Shown here: one piece after another, positions 37,363 through 49,476 of the stretch
How the letters are laid out: each line of letters starts with the position of its first letter
Numbering within the stretch: the first letter of the stretch is position 1
Source: Coriaria nepalensis
Lineage: Eukaryota > Streptophyta > Magnoliopsida > Cucurbitales > Coriariaceae
Reading direction: 5' to 3'
Assembly: GCA_027186245.1 (NCBI GenBank)
Contig: CP114490.1
Coordinates: 77,001 to 141,000 of the forward strand
DNA length: 64,000 nucleotides
Program-made: the position numbers and the translations under genes
The notes under the pieces: generated by a model
Databases searched by the model: none
The model's input: only the letters and a program-made list of their open reading frames with translations
What the model was told of the DNA's origin: nothing

Positions 37363-38248
37363 CTCTCTCTCTTTTTAATTTAAGGCTCTGTCGCCACAAA
37401 GATTAATAATAATTCAGCTTCAAAATGCAAGCAAACAACACAGGGCCATGTTGAAGATGAAATGTATAAAAGTTGTATAGCTTCCAGTAGAGGGTGTAAA
37501 GAAAAGAATGGAAGGAAATTTGATGATGTGCACGAGTTGTTCCAGCTCCTATACTTTCTATTCGCTACATAAACCAATAACACACCATAAAAATTAAAAA
37601 AAAAAAAGTTTCTCAGAAGCATTTCATCAAACAGGTGGTAAACGGTACACATTGATGTAATTGCAAGGAAAACTTGAAGATATTCAGTCACAGACAAAGC
37701 AAAAGTACAGAACCAAGGAAGATAGAGAAAAGCGTTTATGTCAAAGATTTCATGGAACGCATCGAGGCAAGATAGAGAACATTCTATCAGCAAAAAACTC
37801 CTCGAATTTGGTGTATCTACAATATATTTCATATATAAATCATATTATAAATACAGTACCCAGCAAAATTTCCTATAAAACAAGGCTGTTGGCTGGAGCT
37901 CACCCGTAGGGCTTTTGAGTGATGCATTGCGAAAACTGAGAAACTATGAAATGTTTGTTCCGAGTGGTAAAGATTCCAAGAGAAAACAAAAAGACAAATA
38001 CAAATTCCCAACAATCTACATTAGTCCACAAATACAACATCTATTTTGTATTATTGTTTTCGGTTTCAACATAAAAGAAAATTAAGCTTACAACAATAAC
38101 AACACCCACCCAACCCTATATCAACAAACAAATAACCACCTTAAATATATCGAAACCAGCCCCGCACAGGCAGAAACAATTCCGAGCATTAATCTTCATA
38201 TTTTAGTCTGAAACTCAAAGCAAATTTTGTTAAAGTCGGGCTTGTTCG
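37363..38248. other. Spacer; TGA 3' region
   Basis: Probably the 3' untranslated region of the TGA gene plus the promoter of the small gene at 37020-37362. A 150-codon open frame at 37380-37832 (minus) has no recognisable domain or gene-like composition. Confidence 0.45.
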
Positions 38249-41200
38249 TCATTCTCTTGGTCGGGCAAGCCAAAGAGAACTAAGAGCTCTAAGACGGGAA
38301 AAGTAGTCATTTATTGCAAGAAGTGCTCGGGCAGATTGTCTGGTTGTCAATATGCGATGCATCTGTTGTAATGTTTGTTGTCTAAGATTATCAGCCTAAG
38401 GGAAAAAAAATAGAAAATATGAGGAATGGGAGAAATAAGAAAGGACAGAAACTATAGTTAAACGAAATCCAAAAAAAAGAATAATTATTAATAAAAACAA
38501 AAGTAATTACCTGGCGTAGGAAGCCCTCGAGAGTGCCTAGTTTACCCATAGCCATGGCCATTTGGCCCATATAGTTGGCTACATTTTCTTTGGACCCGGA
38601 TGTTGCAGCAGGGCCATTTGCCAATGTCTCAGCCAAAGATTGCTGCAATGCTTCCATTCCTTGGGATAGAGCATCTTCGGCTTGCTGGGACGATTGTTGC
38701 AAGTTGCATATTCCTGTGATTTGTTGCTCGGTTAAAGGCTCCAACTGGTTCATCAGAAGCTATTCAAAAAATTGTTGATTCATTAGAAGAACAGTATGAT
38801 ACATGTGTACTGGGGAAGGAAAAATAAAAGAAAATAAAAATAATACTAACTGGGAAAAAGAAAAAAAACCCCAACTAGGAAGACTTATTTTTCAGGGGTC
38901 ATTTAATCCAGTATGCCCCCACAAATCAAACTAAAATACAGGTCCACAATATCTTGCCTAGATTTCACTTTACCAGAATACCACAATATCTTGCCTAAAT
39001 CAAACTACACTTGTCTGACCTTGAGTAGCTCAGAAGATCGGAAGCCGCCGATCCACATAAAACAGCGTTCAGCTGGTGTCTTCCACATTCCAGACAAGAT
39101 ATGGAAGACATCAGCTTTAGCAGCAGTGCTCTTCACCCTGAAAATATCATCAAACTGAGCTGTGACATTGTCTACAATGGTCCGAAGCTCCGTGTCACCT
39201 GCATGTGAATTAACTGCCGCTCTAAGCTCATTTATCTGTCTATTATGCTCTTCTAGCCACCGAGTATATTCTACATCGAACGCTAATGCACCTACAAAGA
39301 TGGAATGAAAGATGTCAGACCTCTTTCATTCTAATATTCTGTTCAACCACCTGCACCCACAAAAGAAAGTACAACAAAAGAAACAGAATGCAAGATTTCA
39401 TGACTTCACTTTCTCGGATATCAAGTAGAAGGCAGTCTCAGTATCTTTAGAAACAAGAGTTTGAAAAAAGAATATTGATAACAACAAAAAAAATGGAAAC
39501 TAAAGTACCATTGCCACTCATTGAATGGGTCTGATCTCCGGAGCTTGATATGAATATTCCCTATATTTAATCATAACAGAAAGTTATGACGTTAGATAAA
39601 AATACTTATTACCTCTGTCCTGCTAAAATGATATAAGCCCACCTTTAAGAGAGGTGTATTTTTAAATGAATAAAGCAAACCTGCTGGCGGGCCCGTTGGA
39701 GCTCCTGCTCAAGTTGCGTCAGCTTCAATCGGCTGCTTTCTAGCTGTTGTACATATGCCTAAGGAGTGGAAGGGGAAAAAGAAGAGAGTTTAGTAGAAGG
39801 CTTGTGATATGCAATACCTACAACTTTTAGAAATGAAGAACTACTTTTTTCCTCAATCGGCTCTTTCTTGCAGCTTCACGGTTTTGTGCAAGCCTGCGTA
39901 AGGTCTGCAAAGATGGAAGCCAATGGGTGACACAAAATTTGCATCAGAATCGACTAAAGAAAACGTCTAATAAGCTAAGTCTCTAAATACGTGACCTTTT
40001 GATCCCCTGATTTCTCCTTTGATTTGTTGCTGGAATCAGAGCCTGCAGCAACCATCATTTGATTATTTCCTTCCAGCTGCACAGGGAAAGCAACTAAAAA
40101 GTTATGATTCTAATAGATCGTCTTCAAGATGGAATAAGTATTAATAGATGATAAAAGTTGGAGAAACCTACCCTTTGATTTTTGTCATCTGTGTCATCAT
40201 CTGAAGTATCATCAGTCATTGGACTTCCATCAGCCATATTTGACTCTCCCCAGTTTTCCCTATGACCACCAGATGCAGATGCAAGATTGGGTTGAGCTTC
40301 TCTTTGTGGGGCCAATGCCTGAGACCCCATAATCGCAGCAGATATGTTTATATCAGATGATGCAAGCGACTGAATCTAAAAAATTATGAGAGAGATGAGC
40401 TAATGTTTATGTTATGCTTATTCCTGAAACAAAAAAAATGAGTAAAGGAATATAGACTTGCCTTATTAAAAGCACCAAATTGAATGTCGGTACCTTGTGC
40501 CTGGCTGTTTGATTTCATCTGATTATACAGAGGATCTAGTAGATGATAAAACAAGAAGAGGGGGGAGTCAGATATCCATGACAAGTACATAGAGTATTAA
40601 CTACTGAAAATTGCATGGTAAGATAAACTATCAAGAGTGTATGAAAAATGAAAATTCAAGACAATGAGACATGAGCAGATAATAAATATATAGTTTAGCA
40701 TGTTTTACTCCACATACTTCTTGTAATATCAACAGCATCCTCTATACGAAAGCCAAGAGATTGCTCAAGATCTCTGAAGTTTGAAACTCGAGAAGAAGGA
40801 ACAGTGTTTCCCTCTGCACCACTGAGAATTAAAGGGGTTTAACACAGTGAGTACCAAAATTGAAAACTTTATCAAGAAAGAAAAGAAAAGAAGTCATTGA
40901 ATCCATGTACTATGTCTCAAGTTCTAAGTTGCTACATAGAAATATATCCTTCACAGATCCCAACGGTATTTCCTACACAAATCCAAATTCAAACTAGACG
41001 CATCAATAGAGACAAAGATAATCCATAGCTGAAGTTAAAATCTCTATTTAGTGGCGTAGAAACTAATCCGAATCAAATGATTTCAACATTTGTGTAGTAT
41101 TTTCAGAAGAAAAAGAAAAACAGAGAATAATCGTTGGCAAAGCAACAAAAATAGAATTACATAGAAAGGAATGGAATCCCTTTAAGATAAACATCTCAAC

Positions 41201-41519
41201 ACTTGCCAGCATTTTCTCAAACAAATACATGATAAGAAAGTTGCATAGCAAGAAAAAACAGTTCATTTCTAGCAAATATACAGCAGCAGCAACTAAAAGA
41301 TTAACAAAACCATCTCAAGCAAGCCATTAGAAACCAAAGACAGAAAAGAAAAGTAAAACGAAAAGGTAGTAGCGATAAGAATAAGCAGAGAAAAGGAATA
41401 GAGAAGAAGAAAAATTACATGGGATTAGAAGAGGGCATCTGTGAAACAAAGCTTGGCATCTCGTTCACCAACTTATTGACATCCTCTGAACCAAATTTCA
41501 CAGCTCTACTATGACCCAT
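38249..41519 (-). CDS. TGA2.1: TGA bZIP transcription factor, clade II, long N-terminus
   Basis: Binds TGACG (as-1) elements and, with NPR1, controls salicylic-acid and detoxification genes in the nucleus (family knowledge). Eleven exons give 473 residues: 41419-41519, 40718-40821, 40462-40535, 40172-40375, 39996-40076, 39845-39904, 39681-39758, 39509-39560, 39020-39291, 38511-38759, 38249-38395. The basic region reads N-R-E-A-A-R-K-S-R-L-R-K-K and leads into a leucine zipper (A-Y-V-Q-Q-L-E). The DOG1-type domain follows with W-K-T-P-A-E-R-C-F-M-W-I-G-G-F-R, and the C-terminus is S-S-L-W-L-A-R-P-R-E. About 190 residues precede the basic region, more than in Arabidopsis TGA2 (330 residues) and like tobacco TGA2.1. 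The intron after exon 3 (40376-40461) has a GC donor (AAG/GCAAGT). Confidence 0.93.
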
Positions 41520-43094
41520 TAATCACCATCATCACCCACCAAAAACCCTAAGTTACTAACTTAACAACAACACAGACTCAAGCAGTCAAAAAACATGAGA
41601 TGAAGATCACCATAAATTAAACCAGACTCGAAATCCGGACAGCAGCTAAGTATATATGCGCAAAACCCCTATCAAAACCCCCCAATTAATAATACCCTAA
41701 GTAAAACCCCGAACAAAAAGTATGAACTCCCCCAAATTAAGGGAAGCATTGACTGGACGAAGTAGCAGATGAAGAATAAACACTGGTCGAATCGAAGCAG
41801 CTAGAGTTCACAAATATGCAAAATAGATACTGATGAGAAATCTTTGACTTTTTTTTTTTGTCTTTCTAGGGGATCGATGGTACGCAACAACGCAGGGTAT
41901 TTGCCACTCGTGGTTTTTTAATCATCTCTCTGTCTGCTTACACAAATGTTCAGCAGGCCCACCTTGAATTTTGAGCTATATTTAAATAATAAAATAAATA
42001 TGTACAGTGAGGTAAGATGGAGGAAGAGGGAAGAGGGAAGAGGGAAGAGGAGGAAGGAAGGAGAGGGAGAAGATGAAGATGAAGATGAAGATGAAGATGA
42101 TGATGATGATGATGATGATGACACGTGAAGGTTTGTCAAATGCCGGTCACGTTCGAACGCCCCTTTCTCCCACCCCGAATCTTTCCTCTTTTTCTTCCCA
42201 CTTTTCAAAGCCGCCATTGTCTTACTATTACCATTTACCCTTTTTTTTTTTTCTCTTCTCTGTTCCTGTTTTGTCTAGACAGCAAAATCCGTTTTTTTTT
42301 TCACCGCGCGGTAAAATTTATTGCCACTTACTCAAAACACGTTCAAGAGTAAGACTGAATAGTAATTATGAAAATGCAAACACAATTTTCGCGGTAAATA
42401 TTATCCTTTTGAGGCTTAATTTTGAATTTATATAATTATATATATATATAGATATATTACATTTCTCTTGGATGTATACATGCATATCTTATATTTTATG
42501 TGTATAAAGTTAAGACCACAAAACTTTAATTTGGAGATGGTTTGACCTTGGACTTCCAAACTTACAAATTCGAAGTAGTATATGTGTATATATAGATATA
42601 TATAATATATAGAACATAAATTAAGAGGAAAAGTCAAAGTTTGTAACTTGAGTGCTCAAAAGTGAACAATTAAATTGACTGTTCAAAGAGAAAAAGGAAG
42701 GCAGGCAGTCAGGTAGAATTGAATCTTCTCCCTCACACTGAGTCTGACTATAATCTTCAGCTCAGTTTGGATTAATGGGGAACCAAAGTAGAGTTCAAGA
42801 TAATCAAAACAATAAATCTCACAATCATCATAGGAACAACTAACGAGTCAACAGTCCCTTTCTTCATTCTTTTTTCTTCTGCATCTTATCGCCTATTGTC
42901 GAGCTTGCTACATATAATGTCGAGGCTAGATAGATAACATTCAACATCTAGTGAGATAATAGATATGGAGAGAGAGAGAGGGTTATATTTTACTCGGCTG
43001 CTCAAGCCTCAGAGCATGTAACAGATATAATATCGAACATATCCACGATGCACATAATTTATAGAAATCTCAGATATATAAGCCATGCCATCTT
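41520..43094. other. Intergenic; TGA promoter side with microsatellite
   Basis: Left part is the TGA leader and promoter. A purine-rich microsatellite at 42010-42120 changes from GGAAGA units through GAAGAT to GATGAT repeats and ends at a CACGTG G-box (42121-42126). Its Glu/Asp and Ser open frames are repeat artefacts. About 42440-42610 has (TA) runs. No gene seen. Confidence 0.6.
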
Positions 43095-44307
43095 TCAGTA
43101 AGACTCCACAAGCCTTGATATCGAAGAATATGTTCCCAGAATCGCACTAATGATGCCCAGCACAACGGTAGCAATGCTAAAAGCAATCTGACATAAACAC
43201 AAATAATATGATAAATAAACAGTTCGGTAACAAAAAATAACATCAATTCAAGTGGACACTTCAATTGAGAATACTATTAGATCCACCTCTGAATTATCAT
43301 GTTATGGTGTCAACTACCATTTTTGGTATTGTCTTTTATAGATTGCAACGAATTGCTGCTAAGCCTGTTCATTATTGACTTCTTCTTCTGGTTTTTCTCC
43401 GTAGGGTAAGCATGCCGGAATATGAAACATAGGTATATTTGTGTTTCAATAAGAAAGATTAATAGGTAACACAAAGATTCCACAAGTACATTTTCGCTGA
43501 CATTAAAGATCTGCAAATTATTGCCTTCGCTTAGAAGCGTGGAGTTTGTAGACATTTGTAGCCTCTACTCTACTGACCAGAATAAAATAAATGATAATAA
43601 AAATGCAAGAGTGAGCTCGAAACTTGCATACCTGAAGCTTTGTAGCCTTTTTCCCCACAATTTTCAGAAAACATAAAGCAGGAATTATTACTGCCTGGAT
43701 TGAAACAACAACATCAAGAACCTCCTTCGTAAGTTCTCTTTTTAGGAGGCAAAAAAATTAATTACAACCACGAGAAAGTACATGCTGTTTTGTATCATAT
43801 TGGTGAAAAGAACACTGAGAATGGAAATCCTAGATCGTGCGTGCCTAATGTGTTCAAAACTCAAAATGAAATTGACAGTAAATATAAGTCATACTTAATC
43901 GAAGCTCAATAGATTAGACTGTCAGTTAAGAGAAGTGCCAATTTTTTTCTTATTTGAATCAGGCTTTACATGGACCTTGCACTTACCATGAGTATACTAA
44001 AGAGAGAACCAATTAAGGCCATCATGAGACCTGCAAACAAAGCAAGATGACAACCAAAAAATTGGTGAAACACAAAAGTTATGTTTAAGGGTGTTACCAA
44101 ATCCCCCTACTGAAGACTACTAATTTTTCAAAATTACTACTACATTTTTCAAAACTTTTGCTTCTTCCCACTTTCTTGCTTTAACTTCTCAGAAAATCGA
44201 CAATACTTTTAATTTAAAACTAAGACTCTTGTTATACAGATTTTAAAAAGAAGTTTTAGGTCCAGAATATAAGGTTCTGTGTGCTATCTTGTAATACCTT
44301 ACTCTTT

Positions 44308-44338
<31 letters not shown>

Positions 44339-46856
44339 GACACCAAAAATTAAAGCATAAATTCAAACCAAAGTCCAAAATATTACCGAAGAAGGGAAGA
44401 AGAAAGGCGACACAGACGGAAGAAATGACAAGTGCTGTTCTCAGAAGAATGTAACACCAAAAGCTACTTGAAACTCTGTCAGGCAATAGTTCCTCTATAC
44501 TCCTGGCCAAAGGATTCATCAAGAGTGCATATGTACTGAATGCTAAGGAAGCAGATTTGATGGTAATTCTGTCATTGATTGGGTTTCCAAAGAAAAGGAT
44601 AACATCTACAAAGGATATTTAGTGAACGGATTGATAACCTGTGGAGAAAAAAAAAAACGAATGAGTAAGGTAGGTTCCGAATCCACTTCAAATATTCATC
44701 CAACCTGTGCTCAAGCATGGAAAGAAAAAAAAAACCTAATTTTTCTACTGACCGTTGTCCATAATGCAAGTTTGGAGGCAAAAGCATGTGGCGGCATATT
44801 CAGAGTAATCTGGGACAATGTCTTCTCGCCAAACATGAGAAACCCCATGACTGCAACCCCTCCATACATCAACACACACAATAGGAAACTGCACACATGG
44901 AAAGGTCCGAGGGATGGGTAGGATTTAGGTAGAATGTGTACGAATTACAGAAAGCAAGAAGTGTCGTACCATATTATTAGTGCCTCGGTGAACTTCGTTT
45001 TACCTGCCATAGACTGATAGATATTTGGAAAAACGGTATGACCGGAATAGCAAAATCCATACACACCGATTGCAAATGGAATACCTCTCCAATTTACTAG
45101 CTCAGCAGTTTGATGGAACCCAATTCCATCAGTTGTCCCAAGGAAAAATACACATAACACGATCAAAACTGTTGCAATGACCCCACCAGCTGCAAATTAC
45201 ATGACACTAATTCAGGTAAATGAACAAAATTCTTTCTCCATTATTAGTGCTAAAGACCATGGATGCAATTAACGAAAAATGTTAGAAGTACCAGACAGGA
45301 CTGATATCACTCGTAGGTCCCTCAGCCAAACAGTTGGAAGAACAATCAGACCTGTTAAGAGTCCAAAGAGATGTATCGAATCCAAATGGAGACCTGAAGA
45401 ATTCAGGGATGTGCCGGGGAACAACCTTGTAAGGTTGTCTCCTTCCAAAATAATAAATTCGATACAGTAAGACTGTTCCATGTAGAAATGAGAATGGATT
45501 AGTTGAAAATTTTAGAGACAACTGGGAATAAGAATGCTTGCTAGGCATGAATCAGGACTTTACTCACGTATAGTTCGGTGTACAGAATAATCTGCCCAAA
45601 AAGAAAAAAACCAAAAGTACAACAATATCAGAAATAATACTAAGAATATCGACCGAACATATGAAATAATGATAGAGAAGAAGCTAATGATAGAGATATA
45701 TGCAAGCAATGGAAAGCCTACAATGATAAAATGTGGAAACGGCCAATATCAGTGACACTTACAAACAATAGAGTATGCTGTCAACGAAATAAGAACTTAC
45801 AGATACAACTATACGTCCATATTTTCCAAATGCAGCTTCTCCTATATCTGGGTAGGTCAGGACACCCTCGTTGCTCTCAAGGCACTGCTTCATGAGCGAC
45901 GCCGTGTAACAGCATAAAACTGCAAAAAGAAGCAGCACTCCCAAACCAGCCCAGCCAGCTTCTTTTAGAGTGTAAGGTGTTGAAAGAAGCCCCACCCCAG
46001 CCATTACGTTGACAGCTGTCTCAAAAGAACGATTTTTTATAACTCGTCGATCATGAACAGTAACGTTGTTGGTTATAGTTCATTCGTTCAATATGTTATA
46101 ATAGAGAATTGAAGAAAGCACAAAAAGAGAATGAAATAACAGAGAAAATAAAATATAATGGCAGAACCTTTAGCCAGAAACTTACCATTGAAGACAGTCT
46201 GAGTGAAGCTACAAGCATGGCTAACTGGTAATTCTGCAGTTAGTTGCTTCTGCAACGGGGATTTCTCCAAATCCTTCTGTGAAGAAGCTCTTTCATAATC
46301 AGACAGTAAGGACGTCTTTGAATCCAGGTCCAAATTACTCTTTGATTGATTTTCAAAGCTTGTGCGTAAAAGACTAGAAACACGTAGAAGAGTTCCAAAA
46401 ATTGGCGATGCTGCTATTGTGAAAGAATCGGTCGCTTCTCTGCAAATATACATTAGGGAGGAAATCAATATACAACCGAAAAGATAGTATTTAAACATAT
46501 AATGCTATTAAAAAATAGAGGCACATGGAATATAAACATTAAAATCTCATTAATGAATCCTTCCGAGCAAACCAAACAGAAGAAGGAAAGACTGCAAGGA
46601 AACAGATTATAAATACGGCGTTCTCTGATAAGCGCGGAGGCGAGGTAGCGCAGTACCTGTAACTCTGTGGCCATTGATGAGAAGAGAAAGTATCGGGCTG
46701 ACCTTCATCTCCATTAACAAGCTCATCTCCAAGGATATCACTATCACTACAGCTGCTTCCGTTACTCACATCCTTGCTCGCCTCAGTAGGATCCTCCTCG
46801 TCCTCGAATATGAACTGATCTGATTCCGTCTCCCTGTTCTTCTCGGCGGTGGCCAT
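43095..46856 (-). CDS. AVT1: AVT1-type vacuolar amino acid transporter
   Basis: Member of the AAAP family; relatives move neutral amino acids into the vacuole by proton antiport. Twelve exons give 531 residues: 46657-46856, 46186-46439, 45801-46015, 45568-45591, 45292-45472, 44970-45189, 44753-44888, 44619-44638, 44387-44532, 43987-44030, 43632-43694, 43095-43187. The ~150-residue N-terminus is hydrophilic and acidic. The transporter core opens with S-F-T-Q-T-V-F-N and [10 protein letters not shown], then about 11 hydrophobic segments, including [19 protein letters not shown] and the C-terminal [15 protein letters not shown]. Exons 4 and 8 are only 24 and 20 bases. Intron 8 (44533-44618) has AT-AC ends and U12 signals; only that splice gives the family sequence F-T-K-Y-A-L-L-M-N-P. 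The initiator chosen is the first in-frame ATG. Confidence 0.93.
44533..44618 (-). other. U12-type AT-AC intron in the transporter gene
   Basis: On the minus strand the intron opens ATATCCTTT (44618-44610), identical to the U12 donor consensus, has TTCCTTAGC (44550-44542) close to the U12 branch consensus TTCCTTAAC, and ends in AC (44534-44533). Length 86 bases. Removing it joins AA to A-TAT-GCA and keeps the protein family sequence. Confidence 0.9.
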
Positions 46857-47396
46857 TTCCACTTTCTGAAAAAGAAGAATAGGGGGGGGAGGAGGTTAAT
46901 ACTTAATAGATAGGCGGCGAAAGGATGGAGAGAGGAAGAGGCAGCGCTATAGTGATGACGTGTCCAATAATAAATACAAAAAAGAGTTTACATCTTCTCT
47001 CTGTCACGCGTACTAATTGTAAGGAAGTAAACAAAAAGGAGAACATGGAATTGCAAATTCTTTTTGGCTGTTTGTGAATAAATGAGTCCTCGTACGTTGC
47101 ATTATTGAGAGTTGAGATGATTGGAAATGAGACAGCTGAACGGGCCTGGAACATTCTGAGTTAGACTTGGACACCTTGTGGTTGGATGAGTATGTTTTCC
47201 AATCAGTAAAAGACTATATTCTTGAATCTGATTATTCCTTTTTAATCTTTTATTACGTTTTGGGCTTTGAAGATAGTATGACCCTTTTTAATATAAGAGA
47301 GGCCCACATGGGTCCATTTAAAAAACGGCGAGATATGGGCCATACCCGCCTCTTTTTCCTTTCGAAACCATCTAATCCAGTCCAGGCTTCTACGAT

Positions 47397-47427
<31 letters not shown>

Positions 47428-48259
47428 TTTGACACATGATTAAGCAGTAAGCACCTTTTTAGGTCAAGCTTTATTTATTTATTTATTTTCTCTCCTTTTA
47501 GATCAAAGAATTGGGATTTACTATTATTAATCAAGATTGAACATATGAATGAAATGCAGGTGTGATGGATGGACTGTGATCGGTGTTTATACATAGTACC
47601 TAAGTAGTATCTAGTGGGTAATAGAAGTACTGCTGCTTGGTTGTAGCTACCCTGTTTCCCCACACACCATCGAAAAGAAACCACCTAAATCCAGTGTTTT
47701 AAGACACATACAGATGTATCTAAACCAGCCCATAGTTAATAAAATAAACTTCTGCTTTAATTCCATTTCCTAGTAAGAAACATGCAAATTGAAGTAAATA
47801 AGAAACAGCATGAGAATTTTGCCACCACCTGTTGCCATGTCGACCTTTTGAGATAATACCTAATCATCTCTCTTTTACCTACTTTCAAAAGGAATGAATG
47901 AATGAATGAATGAATGTTAAGGATACTATATTATTGTATATATTCAATGTTTCTAATATTACACCATAATATATAAATTCTTCATATTTCAGTCTTACCA
48001 GTTACCACAAGTGTCCTACATGCATACCTTGTTTTTATATATTATATATTATTAATAAATAATTAAAATCAGACCATTCACAATGCATGATCATTTCAAC
48101 AAAGAGAGGATGTTTCTTTTGCCCCCTCCTGGACCTGGATAAGAAGATTCAAACTTTAAATTAAATCAAGACTTCTTCAAATTAATCCATTCATTATATC
48201 CCCACGGTTAGAAACTGATCATTCATAATTTTGCTGTGTTTAATCAAGATAATGAAACC
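46857..48259. other. Intergenic with tetranucleotide repeats
   Basis: Contains (TTTA) arrays at about 47398-47431 and 47471-47489 and a (GAAT) array at about 47893-47916. The region left of 47100 is the transporter's leader and promoter. No gene seen. Confidence 0.55.
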
Positions 48260-48475
48260 TCAAACAGAATGACTGTGATCGATAATTACATCATCGGGAA
48301 CTCGGGACGCCGGAGAGAAGGCTAGCAACACAAGGAGCAACATGATCACTACCGGAACCATTAAGAGCAGCCGAGGCGGCGGCGGTAGCGGTGGCAGTAC
48401 TAGAGGCAGCAGAAGAAGCGAAGCCGCGAACACAACCATCACCATCATCGATCGCCAGCTAAAGAACGCCAACAT
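48260..48475 (-). CDS. OSR1: ARGOS/OSR-type organ size protein
   Basis: A 71-residue protein with the OSR domain signature: a hydrophobic helix, L-P-L-V-L-P-P-L-P-P-P-P, a second hydrophobic helix (M-V-P-V-V-I-M-L-L-L-V-L-L), then A-F-S-P. In Arabidopsis, ARGOS, ARL and OSR1 sit in the endoplasmic reticulum membrane and promote organ growth, partly by lowering ethylene response (family knowledge). It is single-exon and short, as OSR1 is, with little N-terminal extension before the domain. Its place between the AVT1 transporter and EMG1 agrees with the Arabidopsis block that I recall holding OSR1 (At2g41230). Confidence 0.85.
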   Translation of the reverse strand: MLAFFSWRSMMVMVVFAASLLLLPLVLPPLPPPPRLLLMVPVVIMLLLVLLAFSPASRVPDDVIIDHSHSV

Positions 48476-49005
48476 TCAGAACCCTAGCTAGCTTTATCGA
48501 TTTTCTAGCTTTTGCATCGTCGAAATCGGACTCTGTGGCCGCAAAAATCAGTCAGTTTCGGTCAGCGCCGGCCAACGGTTGTTTGTGTTTAGTCAAGATG
48601 AGACGGGACGAGACGGAACGGGACGAGCCGACACTCGAAATGATCCACTTCGTAGACGATTTTATATATAGAGAGAATAATAAGGGGGGGGGGGGGGGGG
48701 GTACGGGTTAGAACAGCGAAGAGTATAACAGGAAGAAAGAGAATAGTAGAAGACGAGGTAACCGGTGGTTACCGGTCACCGTCAAAGCCATCGTATTCGT
48801 ATAATTGTTCTGTTTTAGAGCGGCACAACGTAGATACATATGATACGGAATGGAGAGTATGAGGGTAGTATGGTAATTGAAGGGAAGCTATGCTACGACA
48901 ATTGGCAATAGATCCAGATTAGAGCGCTACAGCGACTTCCAACATTTTGCATGCTGCTATTGATAGAAAAATGTTCAACATTTTACATGTCAATCTTTAT
49001 ATTAA

Positions 49006-49059
<54 letters not shown>

Positions 49060-49476
49060 GATATAACTTGATTAGTTGGTATGACCATTTTTCCTCAATT
49101 GCGGCCTAAAGACTTGAGACTTAGAGAAATATTTACCCCATCTATCTATCTACAAGTAACATACATTGCACCTCTCTACTTCTCTAATCTAACAATTTTC
49201 CTCCAACAAAAAGTTTTGAGAGTTGAAATGATTTTGTATAGAAAAGTAAGTAGTCTATAATACTATATTCTATATGGGGCCGAAGAAGTCTTATATTCTA
49301 ACCCATCTAAACTCGTGTAAATTAGGCCCAAATTTAGCACACTGAAGCCCAAAAAGTTTTTGAAGGGGTTTTCTGTTAAAACCCTATCAGTAACTGCAAA
49401 TCCCCTCACCACCAGCAAACTCGCGCCATTCAATTTTTAGGGTTTTCGGCTAACGGACGGATTTAGAGGTCGAATC
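48476..49476. other. Intergenic between OSR and EMG1
   Basis: Contains an 18-base G run (48684-48701), and an A run followed by (TA)n at about 49005-49057. The last 150 bases are the EMG1 promoter (separate entry). Confidence 0.55.
49325..49385 (+). promoter_or_regulatory. Site II elements and telo-box upstream of EMG1
   Basis: GGCCCA (49325-49330) and AGCCCA (49346-49351) are reverse complements of TGGGCC and TGGGCT (site II), and AAACCCTA (49378-49385) is a telo-box, 92 bases before the ATG. This combination is known from plant ribosomal protein and ribosome biogenesis promoters, which fits the gene. Confidence 0.6.

Noticed and set aside
37380..37832. 150-codon open frame on the minus strand
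   Set aside because: It has no domain, an erratic hydrophobic and aromatic composition typical of AT-rich DNA, and lies in the TGA 3' region.
41918..42217. Frames rich in Ser, Asp/Glu or Met/Lys in all readings
   Set aside because: They are translations of the GAAGAT/GATGAT microsatellite.
44535..44609. GT-AG reading of AVT1 intron 8
   Set aside because: It adds P-F-T in a conserved segment, while the AT-AC reading has full U12 signals and matches the family.
47398..47489. Direct repeat arrays, considered as CRISPR-like
   Set aside because: They are (TTTA)n microsatellites without spacers, in a plant nuclear genome.
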